From NCBI GenBank assembly GCA_946811185.2, contig OX328109.1, positions 35,882,129 to 35,946,128 of the forward strand: a stretch of DNA of 64,000 nucleotides. Direction: 5' to 3'. This stretch comes from Hippopus hippopus (Eukaryota > Mollusca > Bivalvia > Cardiida > Cardiidae). This document shows, one piece after another, positions 29,301 through 38,665 of this stretch (the first letter of the stretch is position 1; every line of letters starts with the position of its first letter). The notes beneath the pieces are model-generated. The model was not told the origin of the DNA. It saw nothing but the letters and a program-made list of their open reading frames with translations, and searched no databases. A program made the translations under genes and the position numbers.

Positions 29301-29424
29301 GCTACCGGCAATAAAATCGGGTTTAAAGCACGTGCCTAGAGAGTGGTGCGGTAGACATCCAGCTATCTATACACAAAGGATCGAACAGAATGCTTATTGC
29401 CAGAGTCAACAGACAGTGCCATAG
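14161..29424 (+). CDS. GXYLT: Glucoside xylosyltransferase, seven exons
   Basis: Joined exons: 14161-14321, 15674-15866, 20060-20209, 22497-22689, 24780-24929, 26986-27158, 29266-29424. Together they are 1,179 nt, 392 aa plus stop, close to the ~440 aa of vertebrate GXYLT1. All junctions are GT..AG and all phases agree. The product is a type II Golgi/ER membrane protein that adds xylose to O-glucose on EGF repeats such as those of Notch. Visible marks are an N-terminal signal anchor (LKLLTILVPISVLLIKRY), VCVICGDRLDEALVMLKSA, the metal-binding DxD in YVDIDVLFLAPIDDIW, INSGVLLLNLTRIR, DQDLINI, IPCDWNYR, and a C-terminal WCG block equivalent to the family's YCG. GXYLT1 versus GXYLT2 is not resolvable. 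Exon 2 may instead start at 15707. Confidence 0.9.
14480..14900. mobile_element. Two tandem MITE family A copies in GXYLT intron 1
   Basis: The first is degenerate (core near 14585-14645). The second ends CCTAAGGG-TTAA at ~14900 and has AAGATAAGACTGCAC...GTGCAGTCTGATCTTG as core. Confidence 0.7.
15400..15445. repeat. Short palindrome
   Basis: AAAGGTGGAATTGCTC and GAGCAATTTCACCTTTT are imperfect inverted arms with a 3-5 nt loop, like the family B centre. Confidence 0.6.
15674..15866 (+). CDS. GXYLT: GXYLT exon 2
   Basis: It carries HLVCVICGDRLDEALVMLKSA and the HIIAESTLHEE segment that begins the transferase domain. The acceptor after TTTGAATACAG supplies the single base needed to complete the exon 1 codon. 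A second acceptor at 15706 also keeps frame and would shorten the protein by 11 residues. The donor is AAG|GTAAGT. Confidence 0.85.
16318..17483. repeat. 28-bp minisatellite, part 1 (GXYLT intron 2)
   Basis: About 40 diverged copies of a 28-bp unit containing GTCGATTAATGACCTATTTG. It continues at 19146 after a LINE insertion. Confidence 0.88.
17484..19145 (-). mobile_element. LINE fragment inserted in the minisatellite
   Basis: Minus-strand reverse transcriptase pieces: FIDFDRAFDTVNRDALW and GLKEGEPLSPSLFILF (RT motifs), then a zinc-knuckle-like CNMKVIKSEFHFILCC near the 3' end. The 3' end carries A-rich runs and an (ATGT)n-like tail at 17484. The YADD region and the rest of the RT core are deleted. 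The element is dead and 5'-truncated. Confidence 0.8.
19146..19415. repeat. 28-bp minisatellite, part 2
   Basis: Same unit and phase of divergence as 16318-17483, showing that the LINE landed inside an existing array. Confidence 0.85.
19870..19998. repeat. Imperfect foldback
   Basis: TAGTGTTGTCCTATATCAAAATATCTAAC-like sequence (19871 on) is matched inverted by GTTAGATATTTTTGC...CAACAACACTA before 19998. Confidence 0.6.
20060..20209 (+). CDS. GXYLT: GXYLT exon 3
   Basis: It encodes 50 residues ending WKMMFRLCATQRLFIP, matching the family's LFKPCASQRLFLP. Acceptor TTTTTTTAG|A, donor CCT|GTAAGA, phase 0 at both ends. Confidence 0.88.
20355..20646 (-). mobile_element. SINE-2 copy
   Basis: Minus-strand tRNA-like head CAGTAGCTCAGTCGG with B box GATTCGATCCC, then a body shared with 34022-34345. 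It sits 150 bp into GXYLT intron 3. Confidence 0.8.
20702..20937. mobile_element. MITE family B copy
   Basis: Starts CTTTACCATTCACCACACAA and ends GGTTTGGTTAAGAGCTTA; the palindromic core is decayed. Confidence 0.7.
21049..21256. mobile_element. MITE family A copy
   Basis: TTAAACCTTATCTTGCTAAA to CAGCCTAAGAGTAAA; core AGATCAGACTGCATGTTCTG. Confidence 0.72.
21550..22040. repeat. ~450-bp interspersed repeat, copy 1 (GXYLT intron 3)
   Basis: Aligns with 24945-25420 through shared blocks such as ATTGATTTGCAATTTGATTGG, CCGCCATTCATAA and TCAAATTTTCTCAC-like sequence. It contains no coding sequence I recognise. Confidence 0.7.
22040..22496. other. Intronic, nothing recognised
   Basis: Remainder of GXYLT intron 3 before exon 4, AT-rich. 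Confidence 0.5.
22497..22689 (+). CDS. GXYLT: GXYLT exon 4 (DxD catalytic exon)
   Basis: It encodes MLTDVDSVLYVDIDVLFLAP, where the DID triplet is the nucleotide-sugar/Mn-binding DxD of GT8-type glycosyltransferases. Acceptor TTGTTCTAG, donor CAACAG|GTTTGT, leaving one base of the next codon. Confidence 0.92.
22690..23543. other. Intronic, nothing recognised
   Basis: GXYLT intron 4, with short diverged stretches that recur (GCACAAAG-like) but no clear repeat family. Confidence 0.45.
23544..23752. mobile_element. MITE family A copy
   Basis: Ends CCTAAGGG-TTAA at 23749-23752; core AAGATCAGACTACACATTC. Confidence 0.72.
23827..24021. mobile_element. MITE family B copy sharing a TTAA with the next element
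   Basis: Core GGAGAAAAGGCTTGTTACTA...CTCCTTTTCCCGC. Its right TTAA (24018-24021) is also the left end of a family A copy. Confidence 0.65.
24018..24426. mobile_element. Two adjacent MITE family A copies
   Basis: The first copy, 24018-24190, begins TTAACCCTTAGACAGCTAAG and has lost one core arm. The second, about 24202-24426, keeps the core at 24257-24300. Confidence 0.65.
24640..24750. mobile_element. MITE family B fragment
   Basis: AAAAAGGAGAAATAACTAG and TTTTCTCCTTTTCTTAAAATG remain, just before GXYLT exon 5. Confidence 0.5.
24780..24929 (+). CDS. GXYLT: GXYLT exon 5
   Basis: It encodes INSGVLLLNLTRIR and DKNKFIDQDLINIFMHFHP, the family's GVNSGVMLMN and DQDLLNI blocks. Acceptor TATTTCAG, donor CCGG|GTCTGT. 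Confidence 0.92.
24945..25420. repeat. ~450-bp interspersed repeat, copy 2 (GXYLT intron 5)
   Basis: Diverged partner of 21550-22040, same orientation. Confidence 0.7.
25421..26985. other. Intronic; palindrome and simple repeat only
   Basis: Contains (TTG)n near 25942-25960, a GCGATTTTCGCG...AAATCGCGAA stretch near 26180-26215 and a family C palindrome at ~26727-26790. No gene seen. Confidence 0.5.
26986..27158 (+). CDS. GXYLT: GXYLT exon 6
   Basis: It encodes FIPCDWNYRYFHCSVDNQCRQ and LLHGLSQSFINERNMAFKAV, equivalent to FPCQWNYRPDHC and ILHGN...AFRAVYEAL of the vertebrate enzymes. Acceptor TTATTACAG, donor AACAG|GTTTGT, phase 0 at its end. Confidence 0.92.
27159..28325. other. Intronic, nothing recognised
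   Basis: First part of GXYLT intron 6. Confidence 0.5.
28326..28553. mobile_element. MITE family B copy (good core)
   Basis: AGAAAATGCTGGTAACCAGC and its continuation form a near-perfect palindrome with CATTTTCTCCTTTTC. The ends have lost clear TTAA. Confidence 0.75.
28554..29265. other. Intronic, nothing recognised
   Basis: Second part of GXYLT intron 6 up to the exon 7 acceptor. Confidence 0.5.
29266..29424 (+). CDS. GXYLT: GXYLT exon 7 (terminal)
   Basis: It follows AATCTCTGTTTCAG in phase 0 and encodes 52 residues to a TAG. NNLLPAIKSGLKHVPREWCG and YTQRIEQN align with the C-terminal LLKPL...YCG...IKQL region of GXYLT1. Similarity is weaker than in exons 2-6, but phase and position fit. 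Confidence 0.75.
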   Translation, partial: FQIGSHSIQNNLLPAIKSGLKHVPREWCGRHPAIYTQRIEQNAYCQSQQTVP

Positions 29425-29468
29425 TCCCAACACCACAGTCCATAGTCGATGATCTTTCTACGGTTGGT

Positions 29469-29893
29469 TTAACCGATAGATTGCTAAGCGAGACTCAACG
29501 ACCTTTTGCGGACAGCGTAGATCCAAGATCAGACTGCACGTTCTGTGCAGTCTGATCTTGGATCTACACTGTCCGATAAGGAGATACTCCCCCCCCCCCC
29601 CCAAAAAAAAATACCTTTGAAATATTTGGATTTTTACAATCGGCTTAAAATCTTAATTTCACTTATTTAGCAGGTTAAGGATTAACCCTTATCCCGCTAA
29701 ATAATTGAAATGAAAATTTGAAGTCGATAGTAAAAACCCAAATTTTGCTGTTTCAAAGGTATTTTAAGTGGAAAAAAAATCCCCTTATCGGACAGTGTAG
29801 ATCCAAGATCAGACTGCACGTTCTGTGCAGTCTGATCTTGATCTTCACTGTCCGCAAAAGGTCAGTGAGTCTCGCTAAAACAGCCTAAGGGTT
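29469..29893. mobile_element. Two MITE family A copies, head to head, sharing one TTAA
   Basis: The copies are 29469-29685 (inverted) and 29682-29893. They share the TTAA at 29682-29685. Each has terminal motifs like CCCTTA..CTGCTAA, a CTCCTTATCGGACAGTGTAG flank and the core AAGATCAGACTGCAC/GTGCAGTCTGATCTT. This is the clearest example of the family in the window. Confidence 0.85.
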
Positions 29894-29999
29894 TAGAGGT
29901 CTTTAGTGGAACATTGATCCCTTATCTTGCTGCATTGGTGTTGTTGTCCATCTCAAGTATAAGTGAATCATGCTCTGTAAAAAAGGTTGTTTAATGTAT

Positions 30000-30215
30000 C
30001 TGCAAAAAGTTTCAACCCATGTAAGTCTGTGCAGTCTATGTAGGCTTATATGGGTAGAAACCTTTGATATTGGTAAACTTTCCGAATATCGAAGGACCAT
30101 TTTATCTCATGATTTAGCCGGTTTTAAGGCATTTTCTCCTTATCCCACAATGTTTTCAAAGGCTTTCTTCCTCATGGTTTTTAAAACTCGGGATTGTATG
30201 GCAAAAGGTTAACCA
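30000..30215. mobile_element. Family C palindrome followed by MITE family B fragment
   Basis: AAAAAGTTTCAACCCATGTA... with decayed inverted arm to ~30065, then CTCCTTATCCCACAATGTTTTC. Confidence 0.55.
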
Positions 30216-30399
30216 ATTATAACTCTTGACATTGTATGTTTTATTGCCTTGTATACATGTGTATATAACTTTGATTATACTATTTTAATGAATCCTTACT
30301 ATGCATAATTTATATAAAATTCAGACCTAAACTTTTTTTCTGACGACAAACTTTTAGACTCCTCCAAATTCAAAAAAAAAAAAGTTTCAAACCGCAAAT

Positions 30400-30625
30400 T
30401 GAAGTTGGCGGCCAGTGCACCTATCCATGCTTTTCTGGAGTTTCTTTTACCATTACTTCACAAAATATTTTTCCCAACCCACTGGCTACTTTCCATCATA
30501 TCAATTGTCATAGCAACAATCACGGAGAGAGAGAGAGAAATGAATACAGTGGCAGTGAATATCATCAATCCTCGGAAAGAAATTGGCCAAGCTGGGGATA
30601 CAAACCAGCTACCCAAGTTTAGCTG
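30400..30625 (-). mobile_element. SINE-2 copy, head decayed
   Basis: Shares GGCGGCCAGTGCACCTATCC and the TCAATCCTCGGAAAGAAATT block with 20355-20646 and 34022-34345. Confidence 0.7.
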
Positions 30626-31077
30626 GGTTGGGTAGAAATCATGATTTACCAATGCGGCTTCTTACACTCAAAAACCAAATTTGCAGCAGGCGACTTTGAA
30701 GACATCCCTGTTAAACGCCCAGTGGTGGCCAGATATATATACGTTGTTTTTTTTATCATACAATTTAAAAGTATGGAAAGTAATGAGGGGATAGGCTGTT
30801 GTTGAACGGTTGGTCCAACTGGTTAGTCGCTGGTAGAAAAATGAATTCTAAAACTAGGCAATAAGTTGCCAGGTGGCTTTATCTTTTGTTTACGATTTAC
30901 CTGATTCTGCTAGTGACGTACACTTGGAACGATCGTCCATCAACAGATTGTCATTTTCACAATAATTTCCAAACTTTTAAATGGTGTGATTTAATTTAAA
31001 TGCATTTTAGCATCTGCATTGTTTACTTTTGGTCCCTACTGGGCCTTTCAGTAAGGATTATCAACGTGCATTAAAGT
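30626..31077. other. No gene recognised
   Basis: Unique-looking AT-rich sequence. Confidence 0.45.
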
Positions 31078-31372
31078 TTAACCCATTACCAAACAATCTT
31101 GAGTTTTAAAGAGTATTTGAAACCATTATTGATTAAGAAGAAAAATGCTGATAAATAACATTTTTTCTCCTTTTTTCTCGTATTCGACCCTTTCAAAAGA
31201 AAATCCTGTCGTTTCAGACATATTTTCTTTGTCGTCTACAAATACTCTTAATATGGACTAGTCTAAAATTTGTCGTGTGGTAAAGAGTTTATACATGCAT
31301 ATGCAAAACATTGTGGCAAAAGGAAAAATTGCTCGTGACGAGCAATTTTTCCTTTTGCCACAATGTTTTCGC
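31078..31372. mobile_element. MITE family B copy plus adjacent perfect palindrome
   Basis: A copy at 31078-31291 begins TTAACCCATTACCAAACAA. Directly after it AAAACATTGTGGCAAAAGG and its exact complement form a second palindrome at ~31305-31368. Confidence 0.7.
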
Positions 31373-32546
31373 AGGTGGTTGACAGCAAAGATGAAAAAAG
31401 TGGCACGTGGGTGGGTCAAGTGTTTAACATTTGATGGTCGAGTGCAAGATATAATAATTACATAGGAAACACGCTGTGATAGTTCAGCACGGTGACCTGG
31501 GTTTATTGTGTTTTAAGTTCGCTACTCATGGTTTCGGCCGACCTCGATTCACTCCTCCGTAAAAACTATTTGCTCAAACATTACGGCACAATTATAGCGC
31601 CCTTGCGTTAGTATCTTCGTTGATTCTTTTTCAAGCCGACCACTTTTGAAAATATTATAGCAAAAGAAGACATTACTTCTAATTAGCAGTTTTGTTTTGT
31701 TTTTCTTTGTTACAGTATTTTAACTCGTGTAGATTATCGTGTAGATTATCTATATTTTTCTTAGTATTTATAAAATCATATGGGGCAAAATTGTATTACA
31801 AATTGACAAATAAGATCTGACATAAATTGGCGTTTTTGAGATAAAAATTTCATTGACCAGGTCTAGAAAAAAGTTATTGAGCGAGACCTCTGGCGAGCCA
31901 ACGAATGTCAGATTCTTTTTATCACATAATAATATTTCACGAAAATCAGGTCAGAATTCAAAAACCACACGTTCACTTGTGGTAATATCCGTGAATAATT
32001 CAATATTAATTTTTTTCATGAACATTGGCGAGTTCTGATTGGCTGAAAAAATTTTTTCATAGCTCCATGAAAAAAAAAAAATTAGCAGTGCCGGAACTAC
32101 TTTTGCATTCAAAAAAATGTAAACAAACATGTATACGAGATTCCATAATGTTTTTTCTTTCTGATTTTAGATCTATATCGAGTCCGAAGTTCAAATTGCT
32201 AGCTGAATTTATTTTCTCTGAATATCGAAAAAGAAATCCAACAGTAATTTCAAAGAGAGAACTGAAAACTCATTGTCACTTTGCTGGGTTCTAACAATCT
32301 TATTTTCAACTTAATTCTAGCGTATTGTAGATCTACTTCTAATAATAAATCGACTAAATCTGCCAATGTTCAATACTATAATGACGTCATGAATTACGTC
32401 ATTATTACGTCATGAACGAGCTGATTTACCGCGCTAAGAATTATCAATGAAATGGACTTTAAATAAATACGCAATGTTGGATTTACAAAAAAAGCAGTTA
32501 GAGTAGAACTTAAGTGCATATTTGTTGTCTGTGATATTGAATTATA
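31373..32546. other. No gene recognised
   Basis: AT-rich; a short open frame near 32025-32294 has no family resemblance. TGACGTCAT-like repeats lie near 32380-32412. Confidence 0.45.
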
Positions 32547-32699
32547 AGGAATGAAGAGAATTTTTTTTTGTTTTCATGGAGGTATGAAAAAAAAACCTAA
32601 TCACACTTTTGTATGAAACCGCTTCGCGGTTTCATACAGTGTGATTAGGTTTTTTTTTTCATACCTCCATGAAAACAAAAAAAGTTCTCTTCATTCCTT
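32547..32699. repeat. 153-bp foldback palindrome
   Basis: Arms of ~70 bp beginning AAGGAATGAAGAGAA meet at AAACCGCTTCGCGGTTT. Near perfect, so a recent or actively corrected palindrome. Confidence 0.88.
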
Positions 32700-33468
32700 A
32701 AATACAACCCGGTTTACTACATTGAAAGAAGTATAAAATGACGTCACAAATGACGTTACACAATGCCTTTCTCAAACGCGTGTAAGATAAGAGAATTGGT
32801 CACGTGTATATTGCATAGAAACAAGGGAGCTTATGTGATAAAAGTTTACATTCTTAAAACAAATATATTTGCTTTTCCAGGCCATAGATTAAGACCGGAC
32901 TGTTTAGAACAACTTATTCCTACACTAAATCAAGACTGTGCTGTTTCGCATTGGGCCCAGTTCAGGTTCAAGATGAAAGTGCACAGAAAGTGCCGTCTGA
33001 CTGCGTTTATAAAACGTTTTTCAGGCTCAGTTCAGTTGATTCGCAAATTTCACAGTTATATCAATATACATGTAATTTGATACATGTAATTGATTAAATT
33101 CTTAAATTTTAGACCAGTTTATTCTTCGCTTCCTTAGATTAATGGCTACTTTTAAAATTTACTCACTGTCAGAAGCATTCATGAAATTATCTGAGCTACA
33201 CGAACTGAAATATTATAGGCATGGCCTCTGATCTTGGATCTCGCGTGGATGTTCTACATTTTGGGAATTTCTGACCAAAACAAGTTTAACTATTTAACAG
33301 TCTGCAAAGTTTAAGACAAGTCCATTTTGGATGCAATGAAAGCTAACCATTCCTGTGAATCAAATTACCTCCCTTGCTAGATAAGGACCAAAGGTAACTC
33401 AGTAAGACACTGATCCTTTTACTTGTTTTCTTTTATTTTTCGCATTGATTACCCCAGGGATGTTGCGG

Positions 33469-33690
33469 TTAACTGTTTTTCTGCTAAATAAGTAAAATGA
33501 AACTTTTAAAACAGTATTGAAAACTCATAGTGTGCTATTTCAAAGGTATTTTTTTTGTTTTTTTTGTTTTTTTTGGAAAAGATGTCCTTAACGGACAGTG
33601 TAGATCGAAAATCAGACTTCACGTTGCAGTCTGCTCTTGATCTACACTGTCCGCTAAAGGTCAGTGAGTCGCGCTTGGCAGTCTAGGGTT
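33469..33690. mobile_element. MITE family A copy
   Basis: Starts TTAACTGTTTTTCTGCTAAA; core arm shortened by deletion. Confidence 0.65.
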
Positions 33691-34021
33691 TCATACAATT
33701 TATTTCATATATATGTAAGGTCCCTTGTGTCTCTACAGCGAGTTCTGTTCCCAGTCATAAGAGAAACGCTGTACATAGATTTCTTAATCTTATAAGAATT
33801 ACAATATTTAGTTAAGGTAGTATGTCAAAGGCACGTCTGTGTAGTGCAAAGAAAATCAAAATGAATTCCAAATAATATCCTTATCAGGACCAACGTAGTA
33901 CGAGAGAAAAACCAAGGGAAATAACCGGAGAATGCACTCCTCCCCGCCCTCTCATTACGTCGTTAAATTAAATGTAGTGCACTGGGAGGAAATTACGAAA
34001 TTTGTTTCTGGAAAGGTAGAT

Positions 34022-34345
34022 TGATTGATTGATTGTATTGTGTTTAACGCCGTTTTCAACATTATTTCAGTTATATCGCGGCGGCCAGTCCACCTATCCA
34101 TGCGTTCCTGGAATCTCTTTTACCAGTACTACGCACAATTTTCTTTCCAAGCCACTGGCTGCTTTCCCACATAATCATCGTCGAAACAATGGTCAGCGGT
34201 GGGAGAGGAATGAATCCTGTCGCAGTGACTATCATCAATCCTCAGAAAGAAATTGGCCGAGCCAGGGGTCGTAGCCAGGGATCGAACCCTGGACCCCGTG
34301 TTCTCAAGTCCTGCACTCTACCGACTGAGCTACCGGGGCTCGGCT
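34022..34345 (-). mobile_element. SINE-2, full copy
   Basis: On the minus strand it begins GCCCCGGTAGCTCAGTCGG (A box) and has GGTTCGATCCC (B box). The body ends AACGGCGTTAAACACAATAC and an (ATCA)n tail at 34022. Typical tRNA-derived SINE with a LINE-type tail. Confidence 0.88.
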
Positions 34346-34447
34346 GGAAGGGTAGAAACACTGACCGAAAGACGAAAATGCCGGTTACTAACGTTTTTTA
34401 TTTTCCCGAAACATTTTCAAACGCCTCTGCGAGTATTATCAGGGCCG

Positions 34448-34657
34448 TTAATCTTTAGGCTGCTAAGCGCGACCCACTGACCTTTTGCGGACAGTGTAGA
34501 CCAAGATCAGACTGCACAGAACGTGCAGTCTGATCTTGGATCTACACTGTCCGATAAGAAGATATTATTCCCCAAAACGTAAGTTTGAAATAGCAGTATT
34601 TGGGTTTTTACTATCGGAAAGAAAATTTCATTTTAGTTTTTTATCAGGATAAGGGTT
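34448..34657. mobile_element. MITE family A copy
   Basis: Inverted orientation; TTAATCTTTAGGCTGCTAAG to GGATAAGGGTTA; intact core AAGATCAGACTGCACAGAAC. Confidence 0.75.
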
Positions 34658-34792
34658 ACACATGGGATGTTTGGTAAATGATTAAATTGCAACAGTTGGT
34701 CCCTTTCAACTTTCCATCTCATTTATTTCGCTGTCGTGGGTTTATGGCTCGTTGCTGAATGATAATCCTGTTATATAACCGAGGTACTTTGA

Positions 34793-34795
<3 letters not shown>

Positions 34796-34823
<28 letters not shown>

Positions 34824-35050
34824 GTGATAACCCCGAGACTACTGAGCCCGATTCAATACGCTTTTGCAGACAGTGTAGATCAAGATTAGACTGCACAGAA
34901 CGTGCAGTCTGATCCTTGATCTACACTCTCCGCTAACGTAAACTTTGTACGATGAAAAGAACTTTGCAATCCGACCTTGGAAGCGAAGTATTCGCGTTTT
35001 ATGGTTAGCTAGAATTTTTCATTTCATTCATTAAAAAGTTTCAGGGTTAA
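34796..35050. mobile_element. (ATT)n and MITE family A copy
   Basis: An ATT microsatellite (34796-34824) abuts a family A copy that ends GGGTTAA at 35050. Confidence 0.65.
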
Positions 35051-35105
35051 CTGCTTCAAGAGTCATGTAGACGGGAAGAATGGATTTAGTCGCTTAAATA
35101 AGACC

Positions 35106-35213
35106 TAGATCTATCTATCTATCTATCTTTCTTTCTATCTATCTATCTATCTATCTACCTATCTATCTATATATCTATCTATCTGTCTATCTATCTATCT
35201 ATCTACCTATCCA
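35106..35213. repeat. (ATCT)n microsatellite
   Basis: About 26 ATCT units with a few substitutions. Confidence 0.95.
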
Positions 35214-35629
35214 TAATCAGAATTTTTTTAAGTAAATACTGTACTCTCATTTCAATCATCTGCCTGCGTACCTGCGTGCCTGTCTGCCTGCCTACCTACC
35301 TGCCCGTGTTACCAGCATTCTCTCCTCTTCCCACAGTGTTTCCAAAAGCCTTTATCCTCGGAGTCGTTGAAATATGGGATTGATTGGCAAAGTGTGTATA
35401 CCGCAAAAACAAATAAACCTGGCCTTGGACTTTGCTAGTATTGACTGATATTAGAAAAGCAAACATTTGGTCTGGGATTTTACCCGTACTAGAGCAGGCT
35501 TATTTTCGATGTACGTACCGTTGAACTTTCACAAATCTTGTGGGAAAAAAAAAAGAAATGTGGGAATTTTTCCATCCTGAGAGAGTCCAACAGACTAAAG
35601 GGAAGACATCTTTATGAAAAAAAGATCAA

Positions 35630-36055
35630 GATAATTGCAATTCCAAGGTTGATTTTGGCTTGAATGATACAACCAGTTGGACAGTGTAGATAATTGCAAT
35701 TCCAAAGCTGTTTTTGGCTTGAATGTTACAGCACTGTGTACACTGTAAATAACTGCAATTCTAAGGTTGTTTTTGGCTTGAATGTTACAGCACAGTGTAC
35801 ACTGTAGATAACTGCAATTCCAAGGTTGTTTTTGGCTTGAATATCACTGCACAGTGTACACTGTAGATACATGTAATTGCAATTCCAAGGTTATGTTTGG
35901 CTTGAATATCACAGTACGGTGGACACTGTCGGTAATTGCAATTCCAAGGCTGCTTTTGACTTGAATGTCACAGCACAGTGTACACTGTAGATAACTGCAA
36001 TTCAATGGTTGTGTTTGGCTTGAATGTCACAGCACAATGGATACTGCAGATCATT
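35630..36055. repeat. ~59-bp tandem repeat, about 7 copies
   Basis: The unit contains TAATTGCAATTCCAAGGTTG, TTTTTGGCTTGAATGT and CACAGTGTACACTGTAGA. Confidence 0.9.
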
Positions 36056-36379
36056 CGGCAAGCTACGGGTGATCCGCTAATTAGATCTCTCGGCTGCATT
36101 TACGATGTGTGATATTCACATACGCCGCTTTACGGCTCATATAGTCATAATGATAATATTACCCTAAAACAGATAACTCGAGTCACATTTTTCAATCGAG
36201 ATCATTCTGAACACATTTCCGTTGACAAATAGTTTAAAAAATCATTTTCAACGTAATTCATCAGTTTCATTGTAAGTTTTCACCGACGGATTAATAAAAG
36301 TGAATAAATTCACCGTGGTCGTTGCTGTCGTTGATAACCGATTCACATGGGGCCCCGCCATGTATGTAGAGGATGTTTG

Positions 36380-36518
36380 TTTTTCACGGTGAAAGATCGA
36401 AATTTATTTCATCGAGTGAACATCATCGGTAATATTTTCACGTGTGGCACAGACACGAGTGAAAATATTACCGATGATGTTCACGAGATGAAATAAATTT
36501 CGATCTTTCACCGAAAAA
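36380..36518. repeat. 139-bp foldback palindrome
   Basis: Arms of ~63 bp (TCACGGTGAAAGATCGAAAT...) are nearly perfect around a 13-nt loop. Confidence 0.88.
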
Positions 36519-37817
36519 ACAAATATTCTATATATTTCATGCTTTTACCCTTTTTGGGGGGGACTTACATCAAAATCAAGTACAGTTCTTTTCGGTTACT
36601 CCCCGTGGCGTAACCCCTCCGCATAGCAACGCATTACAATATTACGTAAAGCGCGAGAAATGTAGGGTAAATTACGTCATATTTCCATCTGGTTGAGACG
36701 CACGCGCATTTTACCTGGGTAACTAGTGCGCGGGAACTACTGTTTCCGCCTTCAATTGAAGAGTTAGAATATAAAATCGGTATTTTTCACTGGTTGTAAC
36801 CATGAAACATCGAAAAATATTTCACCGTTATTTCTCGATAAACTACCGGAAAGCATGAAATAAAACATGTATAACATCATGTTACTGTTTTCAATTGAAA
36901 CCTTCTTAATACGGACGAAGCTAGATGGTGTTACGGAATCGGCCTAGTTGTGACGAGTGTGTAGATTCAAGATAAAACTGCACGTGATCTACACCGACCA
37001 CACAAGCAGCTGTAATTTTCGATAGGCTTTTAAAGGGTTAAATAAGCGTTTGTATTGAATAATACATTTTCGCCACAACCACAAGCTGCTCGCAGTGTCT
37101 ATTTAACGCGTACACTACCGTAGTTAGTTTGATTTATTCCCCCCCCCCCCCCTTACTCCCATACACTGCTTTAGTTACCTTTACGGGCGGTGGAGATCTA
37201 GAAAAGCATGCACAAAGTAAATCTGTCTCAACGGTTACTGTCCGAAGTCTGTGAGATATTCCAACAAGAGCGGGCTTGACATTGTTACTACTTTGTCCTT
37301 TTCTTTATGGAAAATATCCAAAAATCTAAATCATTTATGTGATATTCAACCTGTGATATTTTGGACCCACTTAAAGACACAGCGAATTACTCAATTGACA
37401 AAAAAAATGAAGAAAGTAAAATAGGCTTTTTGAAACAATACGGACAACATTATTTTAGAACAAGCAATTGCTTTTAATTGCTCCTTTTTACCACAGTGTT
37501 TTCCAGGACTGTAAACTACGGATAACGCGAGAAGTCGTATTAGCACTGTGGTGGGTGAAGGGTCTATCTGCTTGAATTACTGCATCTGTATTGTACGCTC
37601 CCCTATTTAATAGAGACTGAGTGTTTACATTCCATACTGTTTTAAAACACTAGCGGGTCGAAAACACGTTTTATAAATTAGCTAGATTCCTAAAACAAAA
37701 AGGTCAGTGTTCTTTTTTAGTGTGAAGGAATGATAGATTAACAATCGACTTAGGCCTTAGTAAGCGAGATACGGATAAGCGGAATATTTTTTTTAGATCG
37801 AAAGAGATTTTATAAAC
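36519..37817. other. No gene recognised
   Basis: Contains a decayed family A core near 36960-37000 and a C13 run at about 37140-37152. Confidence 0.45.
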
Positions 37818-37920
37818 CTTATTTCTTCACTAAAACCTATGCTGTGGGTACTCATTAGAATTGTCTCCTCGAGACAATTCTAATGAGTACCCACAACATA
37901 GGTTTAAGTGAAGGAATAAC
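37818..37920. repeat. Perfect-centre palindrome (no loop)
   Basis: TGGGTACTCATTAGAATTG runs directly into its complement across CTCGAG at 37869; arms of ~50 bp. Confidence 0.88.
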
Positions 37921-38039
37921 GTTTTTAGAATTCAAAATATAGGTTTCTCCGCTCCCCATTTTTTTGTACCTCTGAATCTACGACAGCTTAAGCTCTGCAA
38001 CTCGCATACCTTTCTTAGTGCGTACTGTACAGGATTGGA

Positions 38040-38400
38040 CTTTGTAAGGATATTGACCTTCTAACAAAAGGAAGACACCTTACAGTAAGTGATTTATTGT
38101 TAATAGTCTTTCATTGTGTCGAAATTTATTACATGAATTAACTACTTACATGTAATATGATGATAAAAAGATTAATGGAAAAAATAGTGATGATTCAGTG
38201 TTTGTAAGGATATTTGGATTTAAGTTAAGATACACACCTTACAGTAAGTGAGTTATTGATATTTTTTATCAATTTGTCAAAAATTATTTACATGTCTAAA
38301 AAAAACCTTATATAATGTGCTAATAAAAGACTGATTAATTTTACAGAAGAAATAAATGTTAATTTGGTGTTTGTTGAGACAATGAGACAATTAGCCTTTA
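38040..38400. repeat. ~159-bp tandem repeat, copies 1-2
   Basis: CACCTTACAGTAAGTG recurs at 159-bp spacing. A third copy at ~38670-38820 is separated by the SINE at 38406-38665. Confidence 0.7.
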
Positions 38401-38405
38401 AGTTT

Positions 38406-38665
38406 GGGAGCCCGGCTGGGTAGCTGAGTGGTTAGTGTATCTGACTCGTGATCTGGTGGTTGCAGGTTCGATACCCGGCTGAGGCAAACCTTCTTTTCGG
38501 CAATTTTTCGCCTCTCTCCTCTGATGCATGTGAGAAAAGTTGTAAGTGACTTGGAAGGAAAGTTGTGTCAGTACTAGTGTGAGAAAGCCAGGACACACAT
38601 GCGTAGGTGCACTGACCACCGTGATATGACCTTAGCTGTTAAAACGGCGTTAAACTCCAATACAA
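38406..38665 (+). mobile_element. SINE-1, full copy inserted in the 159-bp repeat
   Basis: Head GGGTAGCTGAGTGGTTAG (A box), CTCGTGA loop and GGTTCGATACC (B box), tRNA-Thr(CGT)-like. The body ends AAAACGGCGTTAAACTCCAA. Confidence 0.88.

Noticed and set aside
32763..33080. Candidate extra host exon after TTTTCCAG at 32880
   Set aside because: The sequence after the acceptor resembles the family A repeat flank also seen near 101-120, and the GXYLT gene already ends in phase at 29424.
34270..34345. Functional tRNA genes (here and at 38406, 61263, 20600)
   Set aside because: A and B boxes are present but the cloverleafs are imperfect and each is joined to the same SINE body and tail.
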